From: Streptomyces sp. NBC_01788
Lineage (GTDB): Bacteria; Actinomycetota; Actinomycetes; Streptomycetales; Streptomycetaceae
Assembly (NCBI RefSeq): GCF_035917575.1
Contig: NZ_CP109090.1
Span: forward strand, 1,116,001 to 1,180,000
Reading direction: 5' to 3'
Length of the DNA: 64,000 bases
Part shown: positions 27,216 to 35,945 of the stretch, piece after piece
How the letters are laid out: each line of letters starts with the position of its first letter
Numbering within the stretch: position 1 is the first letter of the stretch
The notes under the pieces: model-generated
Seen by the model: the letters and a program-made list of their open reading frames with translations, nothing else
Databases searched by the model: none
Told to the model about the DNA's origin: nothing
Made by a program: the position numbers and the translations under genes

Positions 27216-27608
27216 ATGGTGCACGTACTCAGCAGTCGGACACTGGTCCGGCCCGCGGACCCCGAACGCTCCCGTGTCTTCTACGGCGAGCGGCTGGGCC
27301 TCGCCGTCCACCGCGAGTTCGGCACGGGGCCGGAGCGCGGCACCGTCTACTTCCTCGGTGGCGGTTTCCTGGAGCTCTCCGGGCGCTCCGACGACCCGCC
27401 GTCCCCCTCCCTGCGGCTGTGGCTCCAGGTCGAGGACGTGGCGGCGGCCCACGAGGAGCTGCGTGCGAAGGGCGTGGAGATCACGCGGGAGCCGGTGCGC
27501 GAGCCGTGGGGCCTGATCGAGATGTGGATCGCCGATCCGGACGGCACGCCCATCGTCCTCGTCGAGGTGCCGGCCGGGCATCCGCTGCGGTACCGGCCGG
27601 GAATCTGA
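27216..27608 (+). CDS. VOC-family (glyoxalase/bleomycin-resistance-like) protein
   Basis: 130-aa single vicinal-oxygen-chelate domain with paired beta-alpha-beta-beta-beta modules: SRTLVRPADPERSRVFYGERLGL then LWLQVEDVAAAHEELRAKG and WIADPDGTPIVLVEV. Metal-ligand H/E positions are only partly conserved. Start ATG 27216 with GGGAGG. It lies 14 bp after the palindromic element. May bind an antibiotic or be a small dioxygenase-like enzyme; unknown. Confidence 0.88.
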   Translation: MVHVLSSRTLVRPADPERSRVFYGERLGLAVHREFGTGPERGTVYFLGGGFLELSGRSDDPPSPSLRLWLQVEDVAAAHEELRAKGVEITREPVREPWGLIEMWIADPDGTPIVLVEVPAGHPLRYRPGI

Positions 27609-27721
27609 GCCGGATCCGGGGCGCGGGCCGACGCGGGCGGGCCGGGCGCCTCCCACTGGCCCGCGTCGGCGGCCGGAGCTAGCGTGCTGGTGGGTGGGAA
27701 CGAGCTTCCCGGAGGAAAGCC

Positions 27722-28486
27722 ATGGAGTTCGACAAGCCTGTGGTCGGCGGACCCTGCTGGGCGGAGCTGGGCACCAGCGATCTGGATGCGTCCACGCGGT
27801 TCTACACGGAGGTCTTCGGCTGGCGCATGCGCCGCGATCCCCGGCTGGTCTCGGGTGACTACACCCTCGCTCACCTGGGGGACGCGCCGGTCGCGGCAAT
27901 CACACCCCTGTACCAGAAGTCGCAGCCGGTCGCGTGGAACGTCTCGTTCGCCGTAGCGGATGCGGACGCCACGGCGAACAAGGTGGTGGAGGCCGGCGGG
28001 ACAGTGATCCACGGCCCGCGCGACATCTACGACGAGGGCCGCTTCACCGTGGCCCTGGACCCGTCGGGCGCGGCCTTCCAGATGTGGGAGCCGCGGGAGT
28101 TCTCCGGTGCCGGGGTGTTCAACCGGCCCGGCTCGCTGGGCTGGGTGGAACTCGTCACCCGCAACCCCAAGCGGGCCAGGGACTTCTACACGAGCGTGTT
28201 CGGCTGGAGCGTCAACGCCTCGGAGTGGTACACACAGTGGGGTCTGCACGGCGAGGACTTCGGCGGCGTGACGGCGATGCACGACCGCTTCCCGGCCGAT
28301 GTGCCGCCGCACTGGCTGCCGTACTTCGCGGTCGAGGACGTCGAGGTGAGCACGGACGTCGCGGTGCGGGCCGGTGCCAAGGCCCTGCTGGAGCCCACGG
28401 CGCTCGCGGACGGGCCCCACATCGCGGTGCTGCGGGACCCCCAGGGCGCGACCTTCGGCGTCTACCAGTCCGCCCGGGAGAGCTGA
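27722..28486 (+). CDS. double-domain VOC protein
   Basis: 254-aa protein of two tandem VOC domains: GGPCWAELGTSDLDASTRFYTEVFGW opens the first and LGWVELVTRNPKRARDFYTSVFGW the second, each ending DPxGAxF. This is the arrangement of actinobacterial hydroxylase-like VOC proteins. ATG 27722 follows GGAGGAAAG. It could be co-transcribed with the preceding VOC gene (113-bp gap). Ligand unknown. Confidence 0.92.
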   Translation: MEFDKPVVGGPCWAELGTSDLDASTRFYTEVFGWRMRRDPRLVSGDYTLAHLGDAPVAAITPLYQKSQPVAWNVSFAVADADATANKVVEAGGTVIHGPRDIYDEGRFTVALDPSGAAFQMWEPREFSGAGVFNRPGSLGWVELVTRNPKRARDFYTSVFGWSVNASEWYTQWGLHGEDFGGVTAMHDRFPADVPPHWLPYFAVEDVEVSTDVAVRAGAKALLEPTALADGPHIAVLRDPQGATFGVYQSARES

Positions 28487-28504
28487 CGTGGAGCGAAGGC
28501 CGGC

Positions 28505-29098
28505 TCAGAGACGCAGGGCGCCCGGGCGTCCCTCAAGCCGGCCGAGGAGCTCGCCGAGGAGCGAGGCGAGCCCGTCCCGTTCCTGACTGGCCAGGCCGGA
28601 CAGGACGGCCCGTTCGTAGGCGAGCTGTTCCGGCAGGATGCCGTCGACGAGGTCGCGTCCGGCGTCCGTGAGGCGGACGTGGGCGACCCGGCGGTCGCGG
28701 GTGTCGCCGCGGCGCTCCACCAGGCCGCGCTCGGTGAGCTGCTTGAGGCGTTTCGTGACGGCGGCCCCCGAGGAGAAGGTCTCGCGGGTCAGTTCGCTCG
28801 GGGTGAGCTCGTCCCCGGTCCGCCGCAGTGCCCCGAGCAGGTCGAACTCGGGCCGGCTGAGCCCCGCCCGGCGCAGGGGCGCGTCCTCGGCCTGCTGGAG
28901 GAGGGCGGCGCAGCGGTTGATCCGGCCGATGACCTCCATCGGCGCGGTGTCCAGGTCGGGGTGGACGGCCCGCCACTGGCGGACCACGCCCGCGACGGTG
29001 TCGTCGCCCGGCCCGGTCTCCGCGGGGCGGGTCCGCTCGTGCGCCGCGTCCCCGGTCGCCGCCTCCCCGTGGGCCGGCCCTCCGTGCCTCGCCGTCAT
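28505..29098 (-). CDS. MarR-family regulator
   Basis: 197-aa winged-helix repressor with a 40-residue disordered lead. DNA-binding region LSRPEFDLLGALRR, LTPSELTRETFSSGAAVTKRLKQLTERGLVERRGDTRDRRVAHVRLT is typical. ATG overlaps the FUSC stop by four nt (ATGA), so it is co-translated with the transporter. Probably represses the operon through the TTTAC-TT-GTAAA site upstream of the FUSC gene. Confidence 0.93.
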   Translation of the reverse strand: MTARHGGPAHGEAATGDAAHERTRPAETGPGDDTVAGVVRQWRAVHPDLDTAPMEVIGRINRCAALLQQAEDAPLRRAGLSRPEFDLLGALRRTGDELTPSELTRETFSSGAAVTKRLKQLTERGLVERRGDTRDRRVAHVRLTDAGRDLVDGILPEQLAYERAVLSGLASQERDGLASLLGELLGRLEGRPGALRL

Positions 29099-30774
29099 GG
29101 CCGTACGTCCTCCGTCGTCTCGCCCGTGCTCGCCGGGGCGTGCGCGCCCTGGCGTCGTATCGTCGCGGCGAGCGTACGGTGTGCGGACTGCTCGGTGAGC
29201 ACGACCCGCTCCTCGGGCAGGGCGCGTTGCCACCACTCGCCGGACGCGGCGTCGGCGGTGGCGCGCAGATCGACCAGCGTGGCGGCCAGGCTCCGGCGGG
29301 CGGACTCCAGGGCGGCGGGCGCGGGCCGCTCCTCGGCGAGCAGGCGGCCGGCCCGTTCGCGGGCCCGGTCGACGGCGGCCAGGGCGTGCTCGATGCGGTC
29401 GCCGGCCCGGCGGTTGGTGACGGCGACGGCGGCCACGAAGCCGACCAACGCGCCGACGACGGTGTCCACGGCCCGCTCGGTGATCAGCTCGCCCGGCTCG
29501 TGGTACCCGGCGAACTCGACGACGAGCAGTGCCAGCGGGGTCACGCAGATGCTGCCGAGCCAGTAGTTGCGGCCCATCAGCGCCTCGGCGCCGAAGTTGA
29601 AGGCCATGCAGAGCAGGACGAGGGCCAGGTCGCTGGCGTGCGCGAGCGGGGCGACGGCGGCGAAGACGAGGACGCCGACGAGGTTGCCGACGACTCGCTG
29701 GATGCTCCGCTTCCAGGTCAGGGTCATGTTGGCCTGGTACAGGGAGGCGGCGGTGACCAGGGCCCAGTAGGGGCGGCCGATGCCGAGCGCGAGGGAGGCG
29801 TAGCCGGCGAGGGCGCAGCCCAGCGCGGTGCGCACCACGATCGGGGTCAGCGGGCCGAGCAGGGTCCACCAGGGCCGGTGCGGGGCGGCGGTCTCGGCGT
29901 CCACGCCAAGCAGTTCGTCGGTGTCCGCCGCGGTCTCGCCGGCCTCGGGGACCGGACCGGTCCCGCACAGCTGGCGGGCCCAGGCGCGCAGCCGCTCGGG
30001 GTCCGCGTCCGCGGGGGCGGCGAGCGCGACCTCGGCGCGTACGACGAGCCGTTCCAGGGCGCGGCGGGGAGCGGTGCGGGCGCCGGTGGACAACAGCGTC
30101 CGCCAGGCCGCGTGGACGGCGGCGGCCGCGGCGGCGCGGGTGCGGGCGTGGCCGTCGACGGCGCCGGCGGTGGCGGCGTGGGCGGCGGCCGCGTTCAGCG
30201 CCTGCGCGGTGGCGCGGCGCTCCGGGCCGTGCGGGCGCAGCAGTCCGGGTGCCATGCCGACCAGCCAGGCCCAGGCCGCCGCGGCGAGGGCCAGCGCCAG
30301 GTGGGCGGGGATCTGCCCGAGGGTCTGCGGGGCGAACAGGGAGGCGGAGCTGATGAAGGTGAGGACGACGTTGCCGGGCGGTCCGATGCGGGTGGCGTCG
30401 CACAGCGCCTTCTGCACGGCGGCCATCAGGGCGCCGACGGTGACGAGGACGACCGGGTCGGCGGTGAGCGAGGCGGTGACCAGGGCGACGGCGAGGCCGC
30501 CGATCATGCCGACGACCACCCAGGCCAGGGCGCGGGCCCGGGCGGCGTAGGGGCGGTTGTGCGCGTACAGGGCGCACAGCGAGCCCGCCATCGTGTACAT
30601 GGCGAGGTCGAGCCGGCCGAGGACGAGCAGGGTGAGGGTCGGCAGGGCGACGGAGACGACGGCGCTCAGGGCGGGCTTGAACCAGATGTCCGAGGGGCGG
30701 CCGAGCCGCAGCACGCCGGTGAGTGGAAGATGCCGGGCGATCCGGTTCAGGGGGGTGGGGGGCACACTGCTCAT
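29095..30774 (-). CDS. FUSC-family efflux-type membrane protein
   Basis: 559-aa inner-membrane protein of the FUSC (fusaric acid resistance/aromatic acid exporter) family. Two hydrophobic bundles (about 30-185 and 310-445) are separated by a long cytosolic alanine-rich region and followed by a helical tail. PHRPWWTLLGPLTPIVVRTALGCALAG opens the second bundle. Likely exports aromatic or toxic acids. First gene of a FUSC-marR operon, with an operator-like palindrome 20-30 nt upstream of ATG 30774. Confidence 0.9.
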   Translation of the reverse strand: MSSVPPTPLNRIARHLPLTGVLRLGRPSDIWFKPALSAVVSVALPTLTLLVLGRLDLAMYTMAGSLCALYAHNRPYAARARALAWVVVGMIGGLAVALVTASLTADPVVLVTVGALMAAVQKALCDATRIGPPGNVVLTFISSASLFAPQTLGQIPAHLALALAAAAWAWLVGMAPGLLRPHGPERRATAQALNAAAAHAATAGAVDGHARTRAAAAAAVHAAWRTLLSTGARTAPRRALERLVVRAEVALAAPADADPERLRAWARQLCGTGPVPEAGETAADTDELLGVDAETAAPHRPWWTLLGPLTPIVVRTALGCALAGYASLALGIGRPYWALVTAASLYQANMTLTWKRSIQRVVGNLVGVLVFAAVAPLAHASDLALVLLCMAFNFGAEALMGRNYWLGSICVTPLALLVVEFAGYHEPGELITERAVDTVVGALVGFVAAVAVTNRRAGDRIEHALAAVDRARERAGRLLAEERPAPAALESARRSLAATLVDLRATADAASGEWWQRALPEERVVLTEQSAHRTLAATIRRQGAHAPASTGETTEDVRP

Positions 30775-30795
30775 ATCGACAACCTTAGCAGGTGT

Positions 30796-30807
30796 TTTAC
30801 TTGTAAA
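30796..30807. promoter_or_regulatory. candidate MarR operator
   Basis: TTTAC-TT-GTAAA, perfect 5-nt arms, AT-rich against a GC-rich background, in the FUSC-marR promoter. Size and symmetry suit a MarR dimer. Confidence 0.5.
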
Positions 30808-30969
30808 GCATATTCCCGGATGGCCGCCGGCCGCTCATGACGTGCTGTGCTTCCCCGAACGCGCCCCGTATACCTCCTTGCGCTCGTGTGCGCACCGCGC
30901 GCGCCGGGCATCGCTTGACCGACCGGCCGTCCGGCGGCGGCCGCGATCCGTCGAACGGGGAGGTGGGGG

Positions 30970-31521
30970 GTGCACGGATCGGCTTCGCCCAGCTGGCTGC
31001 TGGTCGCGCTGTGCGCGGCGACCGGGGCGTACTGCCTGCTGCGGATGCGCAGCAGCGTCGAGGAGCAGCGCCGTGCCGCGGGCGGTGAGGCGTTCATGGG
31101 CTTCGGCATGGCGGCCATGGCCGTCCCGGCGGCGGTGTTCACGCCACCGGCGTGGGCCTGGTCGGCCTACGGGGCACTCTTCGGCGTGACCGCGCTGCGC
31201 GCGCTGTGGTCGGCGCGGACGAGCCCGCACCATCGGCACCATCTGGTGGGCACGGTGGCCATGGTCTACATGTCCGTGGTGATGGCCGTCTCGCCCGGCT
31301 CCCACCACCACGGCGGGGCGGGAGTCCCACCGCTCACCGGCGCGCTGCTGCTGTACTTCGCCGGATACGTCCTGCTGTCCGGCGTCCGGCTGGTCCCCGC
31401 CGGGGCGGCGACCGTCAGCGGCACGCCCGGCGGCACGGCATGGGGCGACCGACCGGAGCTGGCCCGTGCGTGCCGGCTGTCGATGGGGATAGCGATGGTG
31501 GCGATGCTGCTGACCATTTGA
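30970..31521 (+). CDS. DUF5134 membrane protein
   Basis: 183-aa protein with five or so hydrophobic helices and a histidine-rich loop (SPHHRHHLVG, SPGSHHHGGAG), the pattern of DUF5134 proteins, which pair with M56 peptidases in streptomycetes. GTG 30970 follows GGGGAGGTGG. Its TGA lies within what looks like the end of an IS200/IS605-type element, so the original C-terminus may have been altered. Histidines could bind metal. Function unknown. Confidence 0.85.
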   Translation: MHGSASPSWLLVALCAATGAYCLLRMRSSVEEQRRAAGGEAFMGFGMAAMAVPAAVFTPPAWAWSAYGALFGVTALRALWSARTSPHHRHHLVGTVAMVYMSVVMAVSPGSHHHGGAGVPPLTGALLLYFAGYVLLSGVRLVPAGAATVSGTPGGTAWGDRPELARACRLSMGIAMVAMLLTI

Positions 31522-31600
31522 CTGTTCCTCTCCCTGAAGAGGAGGGGATTCCTGCTCAGGCCGCCTCCTGGAGACCGGCACCACGGTGCCGTGGCCTGCG
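31518..31600 (-). mobile_element. remnant IS200/IS605-type right end (tnpB 3' scar)
   Basis: On the minus strand the sequence ends AGCAGGAATCCCCTCC, TCTTCA, GGGAGAGG, AACAGTCAA. That is the GAATCCCC-hairpin-TCAA arrangement I associate with the right end and omega-RNA scaffold of tnpB elements. The frame preceding it reads RPEQESPPLQ, reminiscent of a TnpB C-terminus. No tnpA or tnpB remains. The left boundary is uncertain. Confidence 0.5.
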
Positions 31601-31656
31601 TCACTTCGCCGCGGAGCCGTGCCCCCGGGCTGTCGGCCGCTCATAAAGTGGCTCGC

Positions 31657-32592
31657 ATGATGGTCCCCGCGGTCCTGCTGCTGCTCGGTGCCCTGACCGC
31701 CGTCGCCGCCCCCCGACTGCTCGCCCGGGCCGACTGGCCGGACCGTGAACCGGTGCTCGCGCTGTGGGTGTGGCAGTGCGTGGTCGCCGCGGTCCTGCTG
31801 TGCTGCGCGCTGTCGATGACGCTCAGCGCGGCCGCCGCCTGGCAGGCGGTGCGCGGCCATCTGTTCGCCCCGGCCCCGCGTTCCGTGGTGGAGGCCTACG
31901 CGCTCGGCACGGCCGCCGCCTGGGCACCGACGACCGCGGTGGCGCTCGCGTGCGGCGGGGCGTGGAGTGCGGCGATGCTGCTGCGCGAGGTGGTGCGGGC
32001 CCGGGCTCGACGCCGGCTGCGACGCGCTGAACTCCTCGTGCGCGCCCCGCTGTTGCCCGGCGAGGAACCCGGCTCCGACCGGCTCGTGGTGCTGGAGGGC
32101 GAGCGGCCGGACGCCTGGTGGCTGCCCGGCCCGTCCCCCCAACTGGTCATCACCACGGCCGCGTTGCGCCGGCTCAGCGGACGGCAGCTGGACGCCGTCC
32201 TCGCGCACGAGCAGGGCCACGCGCGGGCCCGGCACGACTGGCTGCTGCACTGTTCCGGCGCGCTCGCCGGCGGCTTTCCCCAGGTGCCGGTGTTCGCCGC
32301 GTTCCGCGACGAGATGCACCGTCTGGTCGAACTCGCCGCCGACGACATGGCCTCACGCCGCTTCGGCCGTCTGACGACCGCCCTCGCCCTGGTGCAACTC
32401 AACGAGCACCGCGGTGTGTTCGGCCCCTGCCCGGCCGGCCAGGCGCACATCTCTCAGCGCGTGCACCGCCTCCTCACTCCCCCGAACCGCCTTCCGGCCG
32501 CCCGCCGGCTGCGCCTGACGGCCGTCGCCTCGCTCGTGCCGGTGATACCGGTCCTGGTGGCGGTGACACCCGGCTTGAGGGCACTGGGCTAG
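31657..32592 (+). CDS. M56-family membrane metallopeptidase
   Basis: 311-aa BlaR1-like zinc protease anchored by N-terminal helices (about 1-20, 35-60, 85-110) and a C-terminal helix. The zinc motif is H184-E-Q-G-H188 (AVLAHEQGHARARHDWL), with a downstream ELAADDMA glutamate. It lacks the penicillin-binding sensor of BlaR1. Start ATG 31657, immediately followed by a second ATG. It pairs with DUF5134, which may be its substrate or partner. In other bacteria such peptidases cleave repressors; no BlaI-type repressor is adjacent here. Confidence 0.92.
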   Translation: MMVPAVLLLLGALTAVAAPRLLARADWPDREPVLALWVWQCVVAAVLLCCALSMTLSAAAAWQAVRGHLFAPAPRSVVEAYALGTAAAWAPTTAVALACGGAWSAAMLLREVVRARARRRLRRAELLVRAPLLPGEEPGSDRLVVLEGERPDAWWLPGPSPQLVITTAALRRLSGRQLDAVLAHEQGHARARHDWLLHCSGALAGGFPQVPVFAAFRDEMHRLVELAADDMASRRFGRLTTALALVQLNEHRGVFGPCPAGQAHISQRVHRLLTPPNRLPAARRLRLTAVASLVPVIPVLVAVTPGLRALG

Positions 32593-32650
32593 GAACAGTC
32601 CCTCCGAGGCCCAGTGGCCGGGGCACCAGGAGTTGGGCCATGATCGGCCC

Positions 32651-33367
32651 ATGACTGCCGTGCTCTTCGACTTCTCCGGGACCCTCTTCCGCGTCGAGTC
32701 CTGCGAATCCTGGCTGAGAGCCGCCCTCGACGCGGCGGAACTCACCCTTGGGGAGCAGGAGTTGGCCGGTGCGGCACAAGCGCTGGAGGAGGCCGGGGCA
32801 CTGCCGGGCGGGGCGTCCCCGCTACGCGTGCCCGGCGAGGTGGCCGAGCTGTGGGAGAACCGGGACCGCAGCGCCGAGGAGCACCAGGCCGCCTACACCG
32901 CCCTGTCCCGCCAAGTGCCGCTGCCCGAACCCGCGTTGCACGACGCGCTGTACGACCGGCACATGACACCGGCGGCCTGGGCCCCCTACCCGGACGCGGC
33001 CGAGGTGCTGCGCACGTTGCACGAGCGCGGGATCGGCGTGGCCGTCGTGAGCAACATCGGCTGGGACCTGCGCCCGGTGTTCCGCACCCACGGCCTCGAC
33101 GCGTACGTGGACGCCTATGTGCTGTCGTACGAGCACAGCATCCAGAAGCCGGACCCGCGTCTGTTCGCCCTCGCCTGCGCGGCGCTCGACGCCGACCCGA
33201 AGGACGTGCTCATGGTCGGCGACAACCGCCAGGCGGACGGCGGCGCGGCCGCCCTGGGCTGCGGCGTGCACTTCGTGGACCACCTGCCGGTCGCGCGGCG
33301 GCCGGACGCGCTGCTCCCCGTCCTCGACCTGCTCGGCCCGACGGACCGAGCCATTCGAACGGACTGA
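32651..33367 (+). CDS. HAD-superfamily hydrolase
   Basis: 238-aa haloacid-dehalogenase-like hydrolase. Motif I is DFSGT (D7, with S9 where phosphatases have the second Asp), motif II is VVSNIGWD, motif III lysine in SIQKPDP, and motif IV is MVGDNRQADGGAAALG. The S9 substitution resembles dehalogenases and some phosphatases, so activity is uncertain. ATG 32651. Followed by a strong terminator. Confidence 0.92.
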   Translation: MTAVLFDFSGTLFRVESCESWLRAALDAAELTLGEQELAGAAQALEEAGALPGGASPLRVPGEVAELWENRDRSAEEHQAAYTALSRQVPLPEPALHDALYDRHMTPAAWAPYPDAAEVLRTLHERGIGVAVVSNIGWDLRPVFRTHGLDAYVDAYVLSYEHSIQKPDPRLFALACAALDADPKDVLMVGDNRQADGGAAALGCGVHFVDHLPVARRPDALLPVLDLLGPTDRAIRTD

Positions 33368-33426
33368 ACGACCACTACGCCCGCGGCACCCGCGGCACCC
33401 CCTCGACGACGCCCGGCACAAAAGAA

Positions 33427-33471
33427 GCCGTCCGTCTCGGACGATCCCCCGTTTCGCCCGAGACGGACGGC
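33427..33471 (+). terminator. terminator after HAD gene
   Basis: Perfect 14-bp stem GCCGTCCGTCTCGG (33427-33440) and CCGAGACGGACGGC (33458-33471), 17-base loop, 60 bp after the stop. Confidence 0.8.
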
Positions 33472-33514
33472 AGCACGACGGGCCCCTGTCCGGGGCCGGT
33501 CCGCTCGCGTTGAG

Positions 33515-33538
33515 TATAGTTGGCTGGCAGCCAGTCAA
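33515..33538 (+). promoter_or_regulatory. TetR promoter and operator
   Basis: TATAGT (-10, 33515-33520) runs directly into TTGGCTGG-CAG-CCAGTCAA (33520-33538), a palindrome with one mismatch. A dimer bound here would cover the start of transcription, so the downstream TetR gene is likely autorepressed. Confidence 0.6.
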
Positions 33539-33553
33539 CGCAGGAGTCACAGC

Positions 33554-34231
33554 ATGTCCCCGCGAAGCGCCTCGGTCAACGAAGAGTTGCGGCGGCGTTC
33601 CCGGGAGCGGCTCCTCCAGGCGGCGGTCGAGCTGGTCGGCGAGCACGGGTACGACGCGACGACGCTCGGCGCCATCACCGACCGCGCGGGGTCGGCACGC
33701 GGACTGGTCTCCTACTACTTCCCCGGCAAGCGCCAGCTCGTGCAGTCCGCCGTGCACCGGCTGATGCACCGCACACTCCAGGAGGCGTTGGAGCGGGAAC
33801 CGCACAGCGAGGACGGCCGGGAGCGGCTGGCGCGGGCCATCGACGCGATCCTGGGTCTCGCCCGGGACCGGCCGGTGCTGATGCGCCAGCACATGGCGGG
33901 GATCCTGCACGAGGAGGGCTTCGTGCAGTGCCCCGAGCAGCAGCGCCTCTCCGAGCTGCTGCGGGACACCGTGGCCCGGCGCGGTTCGCGGGACGTCGAC
34001 GCCGACTACCCGATGCTGCGCGCGCTGCTGATGGGCGCCGTCTACGCCGCGCTGGTGCCCGGGGCACCGATGCCGGTACCGGCACTGCGGGCCGAGCTGT
34101 TCGAGCGCTACGGGCTCGACTGGAACCTGGGGACGCCGCCCGGGGCGCAGCCGCCCGGCGGGTCCTGCGACACGGACCTGTCCCGTTTCTTCGCGACCGG
34201 CCGGATCCCGGCACCCCCGCAGGAGCGGTAG
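33554..34231 (+). CDS. TetR-family regulator
   Basis: 225-aa one-component repressor. HTH residues about 30-52 (TTLGAITDRAGSARGLVSYYF), preceded by RRRSRERLLQAAVELVGEHGYDA. The C-terminal ligand domain (about 70-190) is helical, and the last 35 residues are proline/glycine-rich. ATG 33554 lies 15 nt after its operator. The next gene, an FprA-like reductase, is on the same strand after 145 bp and is a possible target. Confidence 0.93.
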   Translation: MSPRSASVNEELRRRSRERLLQAAVELVGEHGYDATTLGAITDRAGSARGLVSYYFPGKRQLVQSAVHRLMHRTLQEALEREPHSEDGRERLARAIDAILGLARDRPVLMRQHMAGILHEEGFVQCPEQQRLSELLRDTVARRGSRDVDADYPMLRALLMGAVYAALVPGAPMPVPALRAELFERYGLDWNLGTPPGAQPPGGSCDTDLSRFFATGRIPAPPQER

Positions 34232-34376
34232 CCGGCGGTCCGCGTACGGTCCGGGCCGCGACACGCGGGCGGTCCCGCGCCGCCTCCCTCCCCCGGCGGG
34301 CCCCTTGGTGCCATGCTGGAGCCATCAGCGATCTCCTGTGATCCGCCTGTGAGCCCCCGGGGTAAGGAGTTCCGCC

Positions 34377-35723
34377 GTGCTGCGTGTCGCCGTCGTCGGC
34401 TCGGGGCCGAGCGGGTGCTACACCGCTCAGGGCCTGGTCCAGCAGGACCCCTCGGTGTGCGTCGACGTCCTCGACCGGCTGCCGTGCCCGTACGGGCTCG
34501 TGCGCTACGGCGTGGCGCCGGACCACGAGAAGATCAAGTCCCTGCAGAACAACCTGCGCACGGTCCTTGAGCACGAACGGGTCCGGTTCCTCGGCGGCGT
34601 CCAGGTCGGCGGCCCCGGCGGACTGCCCGTCGCACGGCTGCGCGAGCTGTACCACGCGGTGGTGTACTGCGTGGGCGCGGCCACCGACCGCCGTCTGCAC
34701 ATCCCGGGCGAGGACCTGCCGGGCAGCTGGTCGGCGACCGAGTTCGTCTCCTGGTACAGCGCCCACCCCGACTCCGCGGACAGCGGTTTCGTGCGGGGCG
34801 CGCGGTCGGCCGTCGTCGTCGGCGTGGGCAATGTCGCCGTGGACGTCACGCGCATCCTGGCGCGCGGCCCGGCCGAGCTGAGCCCCACCGACATGCCCGA
34901 CGGCGCGCTCACCGCGCTCGCCGCGAGCCGGGTCACCGAGATCCACATGGTGGGCCGGCGCGGCCCGTCGCAGGCCCGGTTCACGACCAAGGAGCTGCGC
35001 GAGCTGGGCGCCCTGCCGGACACCGACGTCGTCGTCGACCCGGAGGAGCTGGCCATGGACCCGGCCTGCGCGGACCCCTCTGCGCTGCCCGCCGCCCAGC
35101 GCCGCAACGTCGAGGTCCTGCGCGGCTGGGCCGCCACGCCGCCGAGGGGCGGCACCCGTCGGATCCGGCTGCGTTTCTTCCTGCGCCCCGTGGAACTGCT
35201 CGCCGACGACGGCCGCGTGGGTGCGGTGCGGCTGGAGCGCACGACGCCGGACGGACACGGCGGCGTCACCGGGACCGGGCAGTACGAGGACATCGCGGCC
35301 CAGCTGGTGCTGCGGTCGGTGGGCTACCGCGGGGTGCCGCTGGACGGGCTGCCGTTCGACGCGGGCACCGGCACGGTGCCGCACCGGAACGGGCGCGTGC
35401 TGCGGGACGGCGCCGTCGCGCCGGGCGAGTACGTGGCCGGCTGGATCAAGCGGGGCCCTACGGGCGTCATCGGCACCAACCGGCCGTGCGCGAAGGAGAC
35501 AGTCGCCTCGCTGCTCCAGGACGCGCCAGGACTCCTGGGCAGGCCGGTGCCGGACGACAGCTTCCCGGTGCTGCGTGCCGAGGGCGCCGAGCCCGTGGGT
35601 TGGGCGGGCTGGCAGGCCATCGAGCGGGCCGAGGCGGAACTCGGCGCCTCCCTCGGGCGCAGCGTGGTCAAGCTGCCGGACTGGGAGTCCCTGCGCGCGG
35701 CGGCCGGCACCACGGTCTCCTAG
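34377..35723 (+). CDS. FprA-like NADPH:ferredoxin/adrenodoxin reductase
   Basis: 448-aa flavoprotein transferring electrons from NADPH to ferredoxin, for example to feed cytochromes P450. FAD motif VVGSGPSGCYTAQGL at the N-terminus, CPYGLVRYGVAPDHEKIKSL, NADPH motif VVGVGNVAVDVTRILAR, and the family signature GWIKRGPTGVIGTN are all present. GTG 34377 follows AAGGAG. No ferredoxin or P450 gene in this window. Cytosolic. Confidence 0.95.
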   Translation: MLRVAVVGSGPSGCYTAQGLVQQDPSVCVDVLDRLPCPYGLVRYGVAPDHEKIKSLQNNLRTVLEHERVRFLGGVQVGGPGGLPVARLRELYHAVVYCVGAATDRRLHIPGEDLPGSWSATEFVSWYSAHPDSADSGFVRGARSAVVVGVGNVAVDVTRILARGPAELSPTDMPDGALTALAASRVTEIHMVGRRGPSQARFTTKELRELGALPDTDVVVDPEELAMDPACADPSALPAAQRRNVEVLRGWAATPPRGGTRRIRLRFFLRPVELLADDGRVGAVRLERTTPDGHGGVTGTGQYEDIAAQLVLRSVGYRGVPLDGLPFDAGTGTVPHRNGRVLRDGAVAPGEYVAGWIKRGPTGVIGTNRPCAKETVASLLQDAPGLLGRPVPDDSFPVLRAEGAEPVGWAGWQAIERAEAELGASLGRSVVKLPDWESLRAAAGTTVS

Positions 35724-35879
35724 GTTCTGGGAGCCCGTCCGCGCCGCAACGCGTTCTTCTGTACGGCGACCCGCGACCCCGCGATACGGGAAGACGGTGG
35801 CACCGGACCCGGCCCGCGCCCGTGCCCGCGGGAATCCGTGAGCGGGCTCGGTACCCATCCCGCGTGCGTGAGCGGACGT

Positions 35880-35922
35880 GGCGCCCCGGTCCCGCCAGGC
35901 GCCCTGGCGGGACCGGGGCGCC
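35880..35922. terminator. 20-bp-stem bidirectional terminator
   Basis: GGCGCCCCGGTCCCGCCAGG (35880-35899), CGC loop, then its exact complement (35903-35922). A third copy of CTGGCGGGACCGGGGC follows at once (35922-35937). It separates the convergent reductase and P-type ATPase genes. Confidence 0.85.
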
Positions 35923-35945
35923 TGGCGGGACCGGGGCAGCCGCCC

